A DNA stretch of 64,000 nucleotides from Streptomyces sp. NBC_01463 (lineage in GTDB: Bacteria > Actinomycetota > Actinomycetes > Streptomycetales > Streptomycetaceae): NCBI GenBank assembly GCA_036227345.1, contig CP109468.1, positions 3,410,001-3,474,000 of the forward strand, read 5' to 3'. Position 1 is the first letter of the stretch. Each line of letters starts with the position of its first letter. Below are positions 1 through 8,251 of this stretch, piece by piece. The notes below the pieces were generated by a model. The model saw nothing but the letters and a program-made list of their open reading frames with translations. It had not been told where the DNA came from and made no database searches. A program made the translations under genes and the position numbers.

Positions 1-1
1 G

Positions 2-37
2 ACGGGCGCGCTGGGCGTGTCGGGCTCCTCGTACTGA
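2..37 (+). CDS. possible C-terminal tail of an upstream gene
   Basis: The frame starting at base 2 is open from the window edge and ends at a TGA, giving the tail TGALGVSGSSY. It is followed by a hairpin, which suits the end of a rightward gene cut by the window border. Too short to identify; the frame is chosen mainly because of its stop just before the hairpin. Confidence 0.3.
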   Translation, partial: TGALGVSGSSY

Positions 38-49
38 CCCGGACAGGAC

Positions 50-88
50 GGCGGCCCGCGCCCCGGGATCTCCGGGACACGGGCCGCC
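50..88. terminator. bidirectional terminator hairpin
   Basis: GGCGGCCCG (50-58) pairs perfectly with CGGGCCGCC (80-88), and the loop can form a small inner CCCGG/CCGGG stem. It sits between a rightward tail ending at 37 and a leftward gene ending at 95, so it probably serves both. There is no U-tract, as is usual in Streptomyces. Confidence 0.5.
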
Positions 89-94
89 TCCGTG

Positions 95-511
95 TCAGCC
101 GTGCAGCAGACCGGTGACCTGACCCACCACGGGCAGGTCTTTCAGCGCGCCGCCGTCGGTCACCGGGTCGGTGAGCGAGGCGGTGGAGACGGGCTTGAAG
201 TCGGCCACCTGCGTGCCCACCGCGTTGTCCAGCGGGTCCACGCCCGTGCCGGCCAGCGGGTCGAGCCGCAGGTGCGTCACGGGGGCGATGCCGCTGTCGA
301 GCGAGTGGCCGAGCGCCCCGGTGACCGCGCCACCGGCCGCCTCACCGGCCTCGCCGAGGGTGCTGTCGGTCCCCGTCGCCTGCACGAGGGGCAGCGGCGC
401 CGCCTGGGCCGCCGCACCCCCCGCACCGAGCGCGGCGCCCACCGCGGTGACGGTCAGCCCGGCCCGCAGCAGTGTGCGGCGCCGGGACTTGGAAAGTGCG
501 TGACGTGCCAT
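95..511 (-). CDS. small secreted protein, unknown function
   Basis: A 138-residue protein with an Arg-rich n-region (SKSRRRTLLRAG), a hydrophobic stretch and an AQAAP-type signal peptidase I site near residue 37. The mature part is low in complexity, rich in Gly, Val, Leu, Asp and Thr, with no cysteine or recognised domain. The ATG at 511 is chosen over the longer frame because it begins the signal peptide and has GGTGGGA upstream. Streptomyces carry families of such small exported proteins; the gene at 6535 is another. No function can be assigned. Confidence 0.75.
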   Translation of the reverse strand: MARHALSKSRRRTLLRAGLTVTAVGAALGAGGAAAQAAPLPLVQATGTDSTLGEAGEAAGGAVTGALGHSLDSGIAPVTHLRLDPLAGTGVDPLDNAVGTQVADFKPVSTASLTDPVTDGGALKDLPVVGQVTGLLHG

Positions 512-587
512 GAATTTCCCACCTGGTTCGGGCCGATCGGACCATCGGTCGAGTAATCGGTTGAGTGCGTAGCGTAGTTGAGGTGTG

Positions 588-1310
588 ATGCTGGATACCA
601 ACACGACCTCCGGGGGATCCCCTGTGCGGGTCAATGCCTCACACTCGTGTTCTGTGAGTTCCCAAGCGATTTCGAGCCGCGTCGTCCTGCTGGCCGGCCC
701 CTCCGGCTCCGGCAAGTCCTCCCTCGCCGCCCGCACCGGTCTTCCGGTGCTGCGGCTGGACGACTTCTACAAGGAGGCGGGCGACCCCACGCTGCCTCTC
801 GTGACCGGCAGTACGGACATCGACTGGGACTCCGCCCGGTCCTGGGACGCCGATGCGGCGGTCGCCGCGATCACGGACCTGTGCCGTACCGGCCGCACGG
901 ACGTCCCGGTGTACGACATCGCCACCAGCTCCCGGATCGGGCACGAGGGCTTCCACATCGAGCGCACCCCGCTCTTCGTGGCCGAGGGGATCTTCGCCGC
1001 GGACATCGTCGAACGGTGCCAGTCGCTGGGCGTACTGGCCGACGCGCTGTGCCTGCGCGGCCGCCCGTCGACGACGTTCCGCCGCCGGCTGCTGCGCGAC
1101 CTGCGGGAAGGCCGCAAGTCGGTGCCGTTCCTGCTGCGGCGGGGATGGCGCCTGATGCGGACCGAACGCAGAATCGTGGCCCGCCAGGCAGAACTGGGAG
1201 CCCACCCCTGCAACAAGGCCGAGGCCCTGGGCCGCCTGGCCGCCGCAGCAGCGGGCAGATGCCGCACCCCGGCCCCGACCCCGGCGAAGGCAAGCCCTTC
1301 CGTCGACTGA
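588..1310 (+). CDS. uridine kinase-like P-loop NTPase
   Basis: A 240-residue cytosolic protein with Walker A GPSGSGKSS near residue 38 and the LDDFYK motif that follows the P-loop in uridine/cytidine kinases and phosphoribulokinases. DIDWD and a basic REGRKS-to-RR stretch (lid-like) lie further on. The probable reaction is phosphorylation of uridine or a related nucleoside, but substrate is inferred only from family resemblance. The ATG at 588 has GAGG at 580-583; a GTG one codon earlier (585) is also possible. It stands alone; tandem hairpins follow its stop. Confidence 0.75.
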   Translation: MLDTNTTSGGSPVRVNASHSCSVSSQAISSRVVLLAGPSGSGKSSLAARTGLPVLRLDDFYKEAGDPTLPLVTGSTDIDWDSARSWDADAAVAAITDLCRTGRTDVPVYDIATSSRIGHEGFHIERTPLFVAEGIFAADIVERCQSLGVLADALCLRGRPSTTFRRRLLRDLREGRKSVPFLLRRGWRLMRTERRIVARQAELGAHPCNKAEALGRLAAAAAGRCRTPAPTPAKASPSVD

Positions 1311-1330
1311 GAGACCGGGCCCGGGCGGCC

Positions 1331-1410
1331 ATCCAAGCCGCTCCCGGGTGAAAACCGGGCTCAGGCGGCCATCCAAGCCGCTCCCGGGTGAAAACCGGGC
1401 TCAGGCGGCA
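1331..1410. repeat. 40-bp tandem duplication able to form hairpins
   Basis: Bases 1331-1370 and 1371-1410 are identical except for the last base (C versus A). Part of another unit precedes at 1323-1330. Each unit can fold into a two-step stem: GCCGC (1337-1341) with GCGGC (1365-1369), and inside it CCCGG (1343-1347) with CCGGG (1355-1359). Lying 20 bases after the kinase stop, the pair may act as tandem terminators. It is the main content of the 319-base gene-free stretch 1311-1629. Confidence 0.8.
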
Positions 1411-1447
1411 TGTGAAGCCCCTCCGGCGATTAGAGGAGCGGGGGTCC

Positions 1448-1468
1448 TCCGGGGGCAGCGCCCCCGGA
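1448..1468. terminator. perfect 9-bp hairpin, probable terminator
   Basis: TCCGGGGGC (1448-1456) and GCCCCCGGA (1460-1468) pair around a 3-base AGC loop. It lies between the convergent kinase gene and sigQ and probably ends both transcripts. The rest of the gap to 1629 is C-rich with short CCCCCGTA-type repeats and no coding signal. Confidence 0.6.
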
Positions 1469-1629
1469 CAGCCCGCGCCCCGGACCCCCGCGCACACGCC
1501 GAAGGGCCGGACAGGACCCCCCGGCCCGTCCGACCCTTCAGCTTCCCCGTACCCCCGTGCTCCCCCGTACCCCCGTACGCCACCGCCTCCCCCGAAGCAG
1601 CGGCCCCGCCCCCGTATCCCCCCGTAGCC

Positions 1630-2394
1630 TCAGGCCACCAGCTCGCCGAAGGACTCCTCCTCGTCACGGCCGAAGCTGAGGACCTCGTCCTCACGCAGCC
1701 GGCGGAGCGACCGCCAGATGCTGGACTTCACCGTGCCGACACTGATGTCGAGGATGGACGCGATCTCCGGGTCCGTGCGGCCCTCGTAGTAGCGCAGGAC
1801 CAGCATCGTGCGCTGCGTCTCGGGCAGCCGCGCCAGCGCCTGCCAGAGCACGGCGCGCAGCTCCGTACCGCGCATCGCGTCCGTGTCGCCCGCCGTCTCC
1901 GGCAGCTCCTCGGTCGGGTATTCGTTCAGCTTGCGCCTGCGCCAGGCGCTGATGTGCAGATTGGTCATGGTGCGGCGGAGATACCCGCCGACCGCCGCCT
2001 TGTCGCTGATCCGGTCCCACGCCCGGTACGTCGAGAAGAGGGCGCTCTGCAGCAGATCCTCGGCCTCGAACCGGTCACCGGTCAGGTGGTAGGCGGTGGC
2101 GTACAGGGAGGCGCGGCGCTCCCGGACGTAGGCCGTGAACGCCGCTTCGGCGTCCTCGGCCCCCGCCGGGCCCTTCCGCTCCCCCGTGACCTCCCCGTAC
2201 GCGCTTCCCCCGTTGCCCGCCCCCGTGGGTGCGGACGCGTCGACCACCGTCATGAATGACGGGTGCTGACGCCCGGCGCCACGAACGCACCCCCGCCCGT
2301 TCACTGCGGCGCCGGACTTCTCGGTGCTCCGGCCGACGTCGTGGAGACGCGTGACAACTGCGCTGGTGCTGATGCCGTGCGTTGCGTTGTTCAT
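1630..2394 (-). CDS. sigQ: ECF sigma factor SigQ (SigE family)
   Basis: A 254-residue ECF sigma factor. Region 2 runs through DRFEAEDLLQSALFSTYRAW and region 4 through LPETQRTMLVLRYYEG and ISVGTVKSSIWRSLRRLRE. Divergence from an afsQ1/afsQ2-type operon is the known arrangement of sigQ in S. coelicolor, where AfsQ1 activates sigQ and the system links nitrogen or metabolic signals to antibiotic production. An exact AfsQ1-type box lies 84 bases upstream. Start: ATG at 2394 has a G-rich ribosome site (GGGGGGCG). ATG at 2253 lacks one, but would begin closer to the conserved domain. The first ~75 residues look unstructured, so the true start is uncertain. Confidence 0.85.
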   Translation of the reverse strand: MNNATHGISTSAVVTRLHDVGRSTEKSGAAVNGRGCVRGAGRQHPSFMTVVDASAPTGAGNGGSAYGEVTGERKGPAGAEDAEAAFTAYVRERRASLYATAYHLTGDRFEAEDLLQSALFSTYRAWDRISDKAAVGGYLRRTMTNLHISAWRRRKLNEYPTEELPETAGDTDAMRGTELRAVLWQALARLPETQRTMLVLRYYEGRTDPEIASILDISVGTVKSSIWRSLRRLREDEVLSFGRDEEESFGELVA

Positions 2395-2477
2395 CTCGCG
2401 CCCCCCGTCGGTGGAGTCCGTCCGTTCCTTGTGTCAACGAGCTTGCCGGGGCGATTTCATGGCCCTGTCCGCCGACT

Positions 2478-2493
2478 GTCACAGACCTGTCAC
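2478..2493. promoter_or_regulatory. AfsQ1 box between sigQ and afsQ1
   Basis: GTCAC-AGACCT-GTCAC is a direct repeat matching the published AfsQ1 consensus GTnAC-N6-GTnAC exactly. It lies in the only intergenic space between divergent sigQ and afsQ1, so it could control sigQ, the afsQ operon or both. Binding is inferred from the motif and from the known S. coelicolor system. Confidence 0.75.
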
Positions 2494-2586
2494 AGGGCCC
2501 GGCGGCAACACGAAACGGGGGTGCCGGATGCATGAGAGGGGACCAACTGTCGAACTAGGGCTCCCCCATGGGTCAGAATGACCAGC

Positions 2587-3264
2587 GTGCCTTTCCTGTT
2601 GCTGATCGAGGACGACGACGCCATCCGCACGGCCCTCGAACTCTCGCTGTCACGCCAGGGCCACCGTGTGGCCACCGCGGCGACGGGAGAGGACGGCCTC
2701 AACCTGCTGCGCGAGCAGCGGCCCGACCTGGTCGTACTGGATGTGATGCTGCCCGGGATCGACGGTTTCGAGGTGTGCCGGCGCATCCGGCGCACCGACC
2801 AGCTGCCGATCATCCTGCTGACCGCCCGGAGCGACGACATCGACGTCGTGGTCGGTCTGGAGTCCGGTGCCGACGACTACGTGGTGAAACCCGTACAGGG
2901 CCGGGTGCTCGACGCCCGCATCCGCGCGGTGCTGCGCCGGGGCGAGCGCGAGTCCACGGACTCCGCGACCTTCGGCAGCGTGGTCATCGACCGGTCCGCC
3001 ATGACCGTCACCAAGAACGGCGAGGACCTGCAGCTCACGCCGACCGAGCTGCGACTCCTGCTGGAACTGAGCCGACGGCCTGGCCAGGCCCTGTCCCGGC
3101 AGCAATTGCTGCGCCTGGTCTGGGAACACGACTACCTCGGTGACTCCCGGCTGGTGGACGCCTGTGTCCAGCGGCTGCGCGCGAAGGTGGAGGACGTACC
3201 GTCCTCGCCGACCCTGATCCGTACCGTGCGGGGCGTGGGATACCGGCTGGACTCGCCGCAGTGA
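2587..3264 (+). CDS. afsQ1: response regulator AfsQ1
   Basis: An OmpR/PhoB-family response regulator. The receiver domain has the acidic pocket EDDD, the phosphorylation site in LVVLDVMLPG and the KP motif near VVKPVQG; a winged-helix effector domain (from about residue 125) ends in VRGVGYRLD. Starting at GTG 2587 gives 225 residues and places the acceptor at Asp52, the position reported for S. coelicolor AfsQ1. An ATG nine bases upstream (2578), with GGGTCAG before it, is the alternative. Phosphorylated by AfsQ2, it should activate sigQ and antibiotic or nitrogen-related targets. The stop overlaps afsQ2 by four bases. Confidence 0.9.
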   Translation: MPFLLLIEDDDAIRTALELSLSRQGHRVATAATGEDGLNLLREQRPDLVVLDVMLPGIDGFEVCRRIRRTDQLPIILLTARSDDIDVVVGLESGADDYVVKPVQGRVLDARIRAVLRRGERESTDSATFGSVVIDRSAMTVTKNGEDLQLTPTELRLLLELSRRPGQALSRQQLLRLVWEHDYLGDSRLVDACVQRLRAKVEDVPSSPTLIRTVRGVGYRLDSPQ

Positions 3265-4799
3265 GCACGGCTGTGCGGCGGAGCCTGCTCGCCGGGCTCC
3301 GCTGGACCAGCCTGCGGCTGCGGCTCGTCGTCGTGTTCGCCCTGGTCGCCCTGACCGCCGCGGTGTCCGCGTCGGGGATCGCGTACTGGCTGAACCGCGA
3401 GGCGGTGCTGACCCGTACGCAGGACTCCGCGCTCGGGGACTTCCGTCAGGAGATGCAGGCCCGCGCGGCCTCGCTGCCGCTCGGTCCGACCAAGGACGAA
3501 CTGCAGACCGCAGCCGTGCAGATAGCGAGCAGCAGTCCCGGATACAGCGTGCTGCTGATCGACGAGCGCGACACCGGCAAGCCGATCGTCGGCAACTCCG
3601 ACCTGGACACGTTCACGCTCGACAACGTGCCGTTGTCGCTGCAGGAGCAGGTCAACCGGAAGCAGACGGTCAAGACGGGCAACAAGTACCCCTACCACCT
3701 GTTCTGGCAGCGCACCTCGATCCGCGGCACGCCGTACCTCGTGGCCGGCACGAAGATCATCGGCGGTGGCCCGACCGGCTACATGCTCAAGTCGCTCGAC
3801 CAGGAACGGCAGGACCTCAACTCCCTCGCCTGGTCACTGGGGATCGCCACCGCGCTGGCCCTGGTCGGCTCCGCGCTGCTCGCGCAGGCCGCGGCGACGA
3901 CGGTGCTGCGCCCGGTGCAACGGCTGGGCGACGCCGCCCGCAAGCTCGGCGAGGGCAAGCTGGACACCCGGCTCGTGGTGTCCGGCACCGATGAACTGGC
4001 CGACCTCTCGCGTACGTTCAACAGAACGGCGAGCTCGCTGGAGAAGAAGGTCGCGGACATGAGCGCGCGGGAGGAGTCCAGCCGCCGCTTCGTCGCCGAC
4101 ATGTCGCACGAACTGCGCACCCCGCTCACCGCGATCACCGCGGTCGCCGAGGTGCTGGAGGACGAGGCCGACAGCCTGGACCCGATGATCGCGCCCGCCG
4201 TGCACCTCGTGGTCAGCGAGACCCGGCGCCTCAACGACCTGGTGGAGAACCTGATGGAGGTCACCCGCTTCGACGCGGGCACGGCCCGGCTGGTCCTCGA
4301 CACCGTCGACGTCGCCGACCAGGTGACCGCGTGCATCGACGCCCGGGCCTGGCTGGACGCGGTCGACCTGGACGCCGAGCGCGGCATGATGGTCCACCTC
4401 GATCCGCGCCGGCTCGACGTGATCCTGGCCAATCTGATCGGCAACGCGCTGAAGCACGGCGGATCGCCGGTCCGGGTCGCCGTACGGACCGAGGGCGACG
4501 ATCTCCTCATCGAGGTGCGCGACCACGGGCCGGGCATCCCCGAGGACGTGCTGCCGCACGTCTTCGACCGCTTCTACAAGGCCAGCGCCTCCCGGCCGCG
4601 CTCCGAGGGCAGCGGTCTCGGGCTGTCGATCGCCATGGAGAACGCGCACATCCACGGCGGCGACATCACCGCGGCGAACTCCCCGGACGGCGACGGCGCG
4701 GTGTTCGTCCTGCGGCTGCCGCGCGACGCAGAGACACTGAACCGCACCACCGAGGGTCACGACGCACAGATCCCGGACGAGGAGGACGACGCGACGTGA
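3261..4799 (+). CDS. afsQ2: sensor histidine kinase AfsQ2
   Basis: A 512-residue membrane kinase. Segment 1 lies at about 20-45 and segment 2 at about 188-212, flanking a ~140-residue extracellular sensor region. A HAMP linker follows, then the H-box MSHELRTP (His near 283), N-box NLIGNALKHGG, G1 DHGPGIP, F-box VFDRFYK and G2 GSGLGLS. All motifs for autophosphorylation are present. It starts at a GTG overlapping the afsQ1 stop (GTGA) and its own stop overlaps the lipoprotein gene in the same way, so the three are translationally coupled. Confidence 0.9.
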   Translation: MSTAVRRSLLAGLRWTSLRLRLVVVFALVALTAAVSASGIAYWLNREAVLTRTQDSALGDFRQEMQARAASLPLGPTKDELQTAAVQIASSSPGYSVLLIDERDTGKPIVGNSDLDTFTLDNVPLSLQEQVNRKQTVKTGNKYPYHLFWQRTSIRGTPYLVAGTKIIGGGPTGYMLKSLDQERQDLNSLAWSLGIATALALVGSALLAQAAATTVLRPVQRLGDAARKLGEGKLDTRLVVSGTDELADLSRTFNRTASSLEKKVADMSAREESSRRFVADMSHELRTPLTAITAVAEVLEDEADSLDPMIAPAVHLVVSETRRLNDLVENLMEVTRFDAGTARLVLDTVDVADQVTACIDARAWLDAVDLDAERGMMVHLDPRRLDVILANLIGNALKHGGSPVRVAVRTEGDDLLIEVRDHGPGIPEDVLPHVFDRFYKASASRPRSEGSGLGLSIAMENAHIHGGDITAANSPDGDGAVFVLRLPRDAETLNRTTEGHDAQIPDEEDDAT

Positions 4800-5413
4800 C
4801 GCCCAGCGAACACCGGGGCCGCCGCCCCGCAGCCGTCCTGGCGGCCGCCGCGCTCTGCGCCGTACTGGCGACGGGCTGCGGGATCCGAACGACGTCGGTA
4901 CCGGTCGACGCCGGCGCCGCCCCCTCGCGGGTGCCGTGCGCGATGCCCGCGGAGGACATCACCACCCAGGCCCAGCAGGGCATCCCCGTGCAGATCTATC
5001 TGGTGTGCGCCTCGGCCCTGTTCACCGTGGACCGCACGGTGCAGGTCCAGGAGTCGACGTCGGACCGGCTCCGCATCGCCGACGCCCTCCTGGACCAGCT
5101 GCAGCAGGAACCCCCCGCCGCCGAGCGGCAGGCGGGCTTCTCCACCCACGTCCCCGAGACGCTGCGGGTGGGCGGCCCGCGCGCCGGCGACCCCAAGGGC
5201 ACGCTGCGGCTCAGCACGCAGCCGGAGGACCTGCCGACCGAGGCGCTGGCCCAGATCGTCTGTACGTACGCCGAGAGCGAGGCGCTCGTCCCCGGGAGCA
5301 CGGTGACGCTGGGCGGCCCGGGGAACTACGCGCCGCGCGGCTATCTGTGCACGGCGGAGACGAAGGCCAGCCCGGAGGCGGTCCCGACCCGGGGCGCGGT
5401 CGCACTGCGCTGA
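4796..5413 (+). CDS. afsQ3: lipoprotein of the AfsQ system (AfsQ3-like)
   Basis: A 205-residue lipoprotein: hydrophobic n-terminus and lipobox LATGC with Cys28. The mature part resembles the GerMN/LpqB-type accessory lipoproteins placed beside sensor kinases, though no motif is decisive. It starts at a GTG overlapping the afsQ2 stop by four bases, with GAGGAGG upstream. In S. coelicolor the third gene of the afsQ operon is also a lipoprotein; by analogy it may tune AfsQ2 signalling from outside the membrane. The role is inferred from position; a terminator follows. Confidence 0.75.
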   Translation: MTPSEHRGRRPAAVLAAAALCAVLATGCGIRTTSVPVDAGAAPSRVPCAMPAEDITTQAQQGIPVQIYLVCASALFTVDRTVQVQESTSDRLRIADALLDQLQQEPPAAERQAGFSTHVPETLRVGGPRAGDPKGTLRLSTQPEDLPTEALAQIVCTYAESEALVPGSTVTLGGPGNYAPRGYLCTAETKASPEAVPTRGAVALR

Positions 5414-5439
5414 CCGGGGCGGGGCGGACACCGGGCCGG

Positions 5440-5469
5440 CCGGGGGCCGGATCCGGGGACGGCCCCCGG
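5440..5469 (+). terminator. terminator of the afsQ operon
   Basis: CCGGGGGCC (5440-5448) pairs with GGCCCCCGG (5461-5469), a 9-bp perfect GC stem with a 12-base loop, 26 bases after the last afsQ gene. Confidence 0.5.
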
Positions 5470-5579
5470 GGCCGCTTCCGGGCAGGCGCACGGCCCTTCG
5501 TGCGGCTCCCCGGCACGGTGAGCCAGGTCTCCCCCGTCCGAGCGGAACCGATCCTGCCGCTGCCCGCGTCTTGGGCAAC

Positions 5580-6128
5580 GTGCGTCAAGGTTCGGGCGGC
5601 CAAGCCGTCATCCGCTTCCGCGCGGTCGGAGTGTCACTCCTCCTCGCGCATCTGCTGCTCGTCGGGTGGCTGACTCTGCGCCCGCTGGACGTGCCGTGGA
5701 TGACCGCCGCCAACCTCCAGCCCTTCGCCGGCATCAAGGCCGACCTGTCCCTCGGCCCGGTCACCGCCGCCCGCCGCATCGGCAAGGAGCTCCTGCTGCT
5801 GGCCCCGCTGGGCGTCCTGCTGCCGATGGCCGGGGGGCGCCTGTTCGTGTCCCCCTGGTCCTCGCTGGCCCGTACGGTCGCGGCCGGGGCACTGATCTCG
5901 CTGGCGATCGAGCTCGGCCAGACCGGGGTGCCCGGCCAGGTCGTCGACGTCGACTCGCTGATCCTCAACACCGCGGGCGTCGCGCTCGCCCACGTACTGA
6001 TCGTCCCGGCGTGGCGGGCGCGGCAGCGCCGCCGCACACAGCAGCTGGTCCGGCCGCTCCCCCGGATCGGCCATGAGGCCCCTCAGGGGTCGACCCCGAC
6101 GATTTCCAGGGTCGGTATCGCCCCGTAG
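5580..6128 (+). CDS. VanZ family membrane protein
   Basis: About 182 residues with VanZ-like layout: a first hydrophobic helix (VSLLLAHLLLVGWLTLRP), the region NLQPFAGI typical of VanZ proteins, a second helix around LLLLAPLGVLLPMA, and the signature AIELGQTGVPGQVVDVDSL ahead of a last helix. VanZ proteins are small integral membrane proteins; one gives low-level teicoplanin resistance in enterococci, but most have no known role. The start is uncertain: GTG at 5580 or TTG at 5571, neither with a clear ribosome site. The tail after residue 140 is Arg-rich. Confidence 0.8.
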   Translation: MRQGSGGQAVIRFRAVGVSLLLAHLLLVGWLTLRPLDVPWMTAANLQPFAGIKADLSLGPVTAARRIGKELLLLAPLGVLLPMAGGRLFVSPWSSLARTVAAGALISLAIELGQTGVPGQVVDVDSLILNTAGVALAHVLIVPAWRARQRRRTQQLVRPLPRIGHEAPQGSTPTISRVGIAP

Positions 6129-6224
6129 AGCGACGCTTTGCCCCGGTTGTGCGCGCCATCCTGGATACATCGCACCGGGAGGGCAACAGGCCGCTCCCGG
6201 AGACGGTCCACCAAGGAGCCCACC

Positions 6225-6428
6225 ATGGCCGCACTTGCCCGCCCCAGTGACGGACGCATGATCGGCGGAGTGTGCGCGGCGCTGGCACGGCGCTTCGGCA
6301 CCTCCGCGGGGACCATGCGCGTCATCTTCCTCGTCTCGTGCCTGCTGCCGGGCCCGCAGTTCCTGCTCTACCTGGGGCTGTGGCTGCTGCTCCCCACGGA
6401 GAAGACCTCGTCCGCGACCGCCTGGTAG
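6225..6428 (+). CDS. small PspC-domain membrane protein
   Basis: A 67-residue protein made of one PspC domain: DGRMIGGVCAALARRFG followed by a long hydrophobic segment (VIFLVSCLLPGPQFLLYLG). PspC proteins are linked to envelope stress and the phage shock response; stand-alone versions are common in actinobacteria. The ATG at 6225 is fixed by an AAGGAG at 6213-6218. A long hairpin follows. Confidence 0.85.
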   Translation: MAALARPSDGRMIGGVCAALARRFGTSAGTMRVIFLVSCLLPGPQFLLYLGLWLLLPTEKTSSATAW

Positions 6429-6458
6429 CGGCCTCCGCCGACGACGACGCGCACGACG

Positions 6459-6507
6459 ACACGCCTGTGGGCGGGCACCCGGCAAGGGTGCCCGCCCACA
6501 GGCGTGT
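6459..6507. terminator. 22-bp perfect hairpin between convergent genes
   Basis: Bases 6459-6480 and 6486-6507 are perfect inverted repeats (ACACGCCTGTGG... with its complement) around a 5-base GGCAA loop. It sits between the rightward PspC gene and the leftward gene ending at 6535, so it should terminate both. The stem is unusually long and free of mismatches. Confidence 0.85.
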
Positions 6508-6534
6508 GACGGACCGCTTGGGGACGGACCGCTC

Positions 6535-6849
6535 TCAGCGGCCGAGCGGCAGACCGTTGGCCGACAGGCCGCTGGTGGTCAGACCACCGGCGGGCATGCC
6601 GCCGAGGAGGCCCTTGGCCGGGGCGGTGGCGTCGTCGAGGACCTTCGTCTGGCTGGTGCCGAGAAGCTCGGCGGCGGTGTCCTGGACCGGCAGGGTCGAC
6701 GTGGCGTTCGCCAGGGCGCCGGCGACGGGCAGGGCGCCGGTCGCGGCGTCCAGCGGCAGCGCGGAGGCGGACGCGGTACCGGCGGCGGCAGCGGCGAACG
6801 CGGCACCGAGGGCGGCGACGCCGAGAGTCCTGGCAGCAGACTGCTTCAT
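6535..6849 (-). CDS. small secreted protein, unknown function
   Basis: A 104-residue exported protein with a signal peptide (KQSAARTLGVAALGAAFAA, cleavage near the ASASA stretch around residue 30). The mature part is rich in Ala, Gly, Leu and Thr and ends GLPLGR; it has no cysteine and no recognised fold. AAGGATG lies upstream of the ATG. It resembles the protein encoded at 95-511 in style but not closely in sequence. No function can be assigned. Confidence 0.75.
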   Translation of the reverse strand: MKQSAARTLGVAALGAAFAAAAAGTASASALPLDAATGALPVAGALANATSTLPVQDTAAELLGTSQTKVLDDATAPAKGLLGGMPAGGLTTSGLSANGLPLGR

Positions 6850-6983
6850 GTGAAATTCATCCTTGGGGAAGGGGATGTGAGCGGCTCTGCAACGTAGTCA
6901 GCCCACCACCCGTCCCGCAAACATCCAAAAACGCGGAAAACGGCCGGGAAAATGAATCCCGGCCGTTTCCCGTACGCGTCCGC

Positions 6984-8138
6984 TCAGCCGCCGGCAGAGG
7001 AAGACACGCTGGTCGCAGCGGTCTGCTCGAAGAGCCATTCGGACTTCAGCTCGGCGTACCCGGGCTTGATGACGTCGCTGATCATCGCCAGACGTTCATC
7101 GAAAGGAATGAATGCTGATTTCATCGCATTGACGGTGAACCACTGCATGTCATCGAGCGTGTATCCGAACGTCTCGGTCAGCTTCTCGAATTCCCGGCTC
7201 ATGCTCGTACCGCTCATCAGCCGGTTGTCGGTGTTCACCGTGGCCCGGAAGTGGAGCCTGCGCAGCAGCCCGATGGGGTGCTCGGCGTACGAGGCCGCGG
7301 CACCGGTCTGCAGGTTGGAGGTCGGGCAGAGCTCCAGCGGGATGCGCTTGTCCCGTACGTAGGAGGCGAGCCGGCCGAGCTTCACGCTGCCGTCCGCGGC
7401 GACCTCGATGTCGTCGATGATGCGCACGCCGTGGCCGAGCCGGTCGGCGCCGCACCACTGGATGGCCTGCCAGATCGACGGCAGGCCGAAGGCCTCGCCC
7501 GCGTGGATGGTGAAGTGGTTGTTCTCGCGCTTGAGGTACTCGAACGCGTCGAGGTGCCGGGTGGGCGGGAAGCCCGCCTCGGCGCCCGCGATGTCGAAGC
7601 CGACGACGCCCTGGTCGCGGTAGCGGTTGGCGAGTTCGGCGATCTCCAGCGAACGGGCCGCGTGCCGCATCGCGGTGAGCAGCGCGCCCACCCGGATCCG
7701 GTTGCCGTCCCGGCGGGCCCGGGCCTCGCCCTCGCGGAAGCCCGCGTTGACCGCCTCGACGACCTCTTCGAGGCTCAGCCCGGCTTCCAGGTGCTGCTCG
7801 GGCGCGTACCGGATCTCGGCGTAGACGACACCGTCGGCGGCCAGGTCCTCGGCGCACTCGGCGGCGACCCTGACGAGCGCGTCACGGGTCTGCATGACGG
7901 CGCAGGTGTGGGCGAACGTCTCCAGATACCGCTCCAGCGACCCGGAGTCGGCGGCCTCCCGGAACCAGATGCCGAGCTTGTCGGCATCGCTCTCGGGAAG
8001 TCCGTCGTAACCGTTGGCCGCCGCGAGTTCGACGATCGTCCCGGGGCGCAGGCCGCCGTCGAGGTGGTCGTGGAGAAGGACCTTGGGGGCACGCCGGATC
8101 TGATCCTGGCCGGGCACATTGAGGGTCGGGCTCATCAT
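6984..8138 (-). CDS. add: adenosine deaminase
   Basis: A 384-residue enzyme converting adenosine or deoxyadenosine to inosine or deoxyinosine. The zinc-binding HDHLDGG motif is at residues 23-29, the catalytic HAGEAFG region and LGHGVRI follow, and [10 protein letters not shown] near the C-terminus is the usual signature. A cytosolic purine-salvage enzyme. The first two codons are both ATG (8138 or 8135). A palindrome (8155-8166) also found before the other nucleoside genes lies 16 bases upstream, so it is probably co-regulated with deoA, cdd and the nucleoside transporter. Confidence 0.95.
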   Translation of the reverse strand: MMSPTLNVPGQDQIRRAPKVLLHDHLDGGLRPGTIVELAAANGYDGLPESDADKLGIWFREAADSGSLERYLETFAHTCAVMQTRDALVRVAAECAEDLAADGVVYAEIRYAPEQHLEAGLSLEEVVEAVNAGFREGEARARRDGNRIRVGALLTAMRHAARSLEIAELANRYRDQGVVGFDIAGAEAGFPPTRHLDAFEYLKRENNHFTIHAGEAFGLPSIWQAIQWCGADRLGHGVRIIDDIEVAADGSVKLGRLASYVRDKRIPLELCPTSNLQTGAAASYAEHPIGLLRRLHFRATVNTDNRLMSGTSMSREFEKLTETFGYTLDDMQWFTVNAMKSAFIPFDERLAMISDVIKPGYAELKSEWLFEQTAATSVSSSAGG

Positions 8139-8154
8139 CCACGCACTCTAGCGC

Positions 8155-8166
8155 CTACGCGCGTAG
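8155..8166. promoter_or_regulatory. operator-like palindrome upstream of add
   Basis: CTACGCGCGTAG is a perfect 12-bp palindrome, 16 bases before the add start and about 85 bases before the divergent hydrolase gene. The same core recurs at 20074, 24754 and 25999. The central CG and even symmetry suit a LacI- or GntR-type dimer; the regulator is not identified in this window. Confidence 0.65.
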
Positions 8167-8251
8167 AGCGCTGCTGGGCGCGGCTCGTCGATGCGTAACA
8201 GTGACCGCGAATACGGGTGGCGTACACCTGCCCTTCTGACACTGTTACGTC

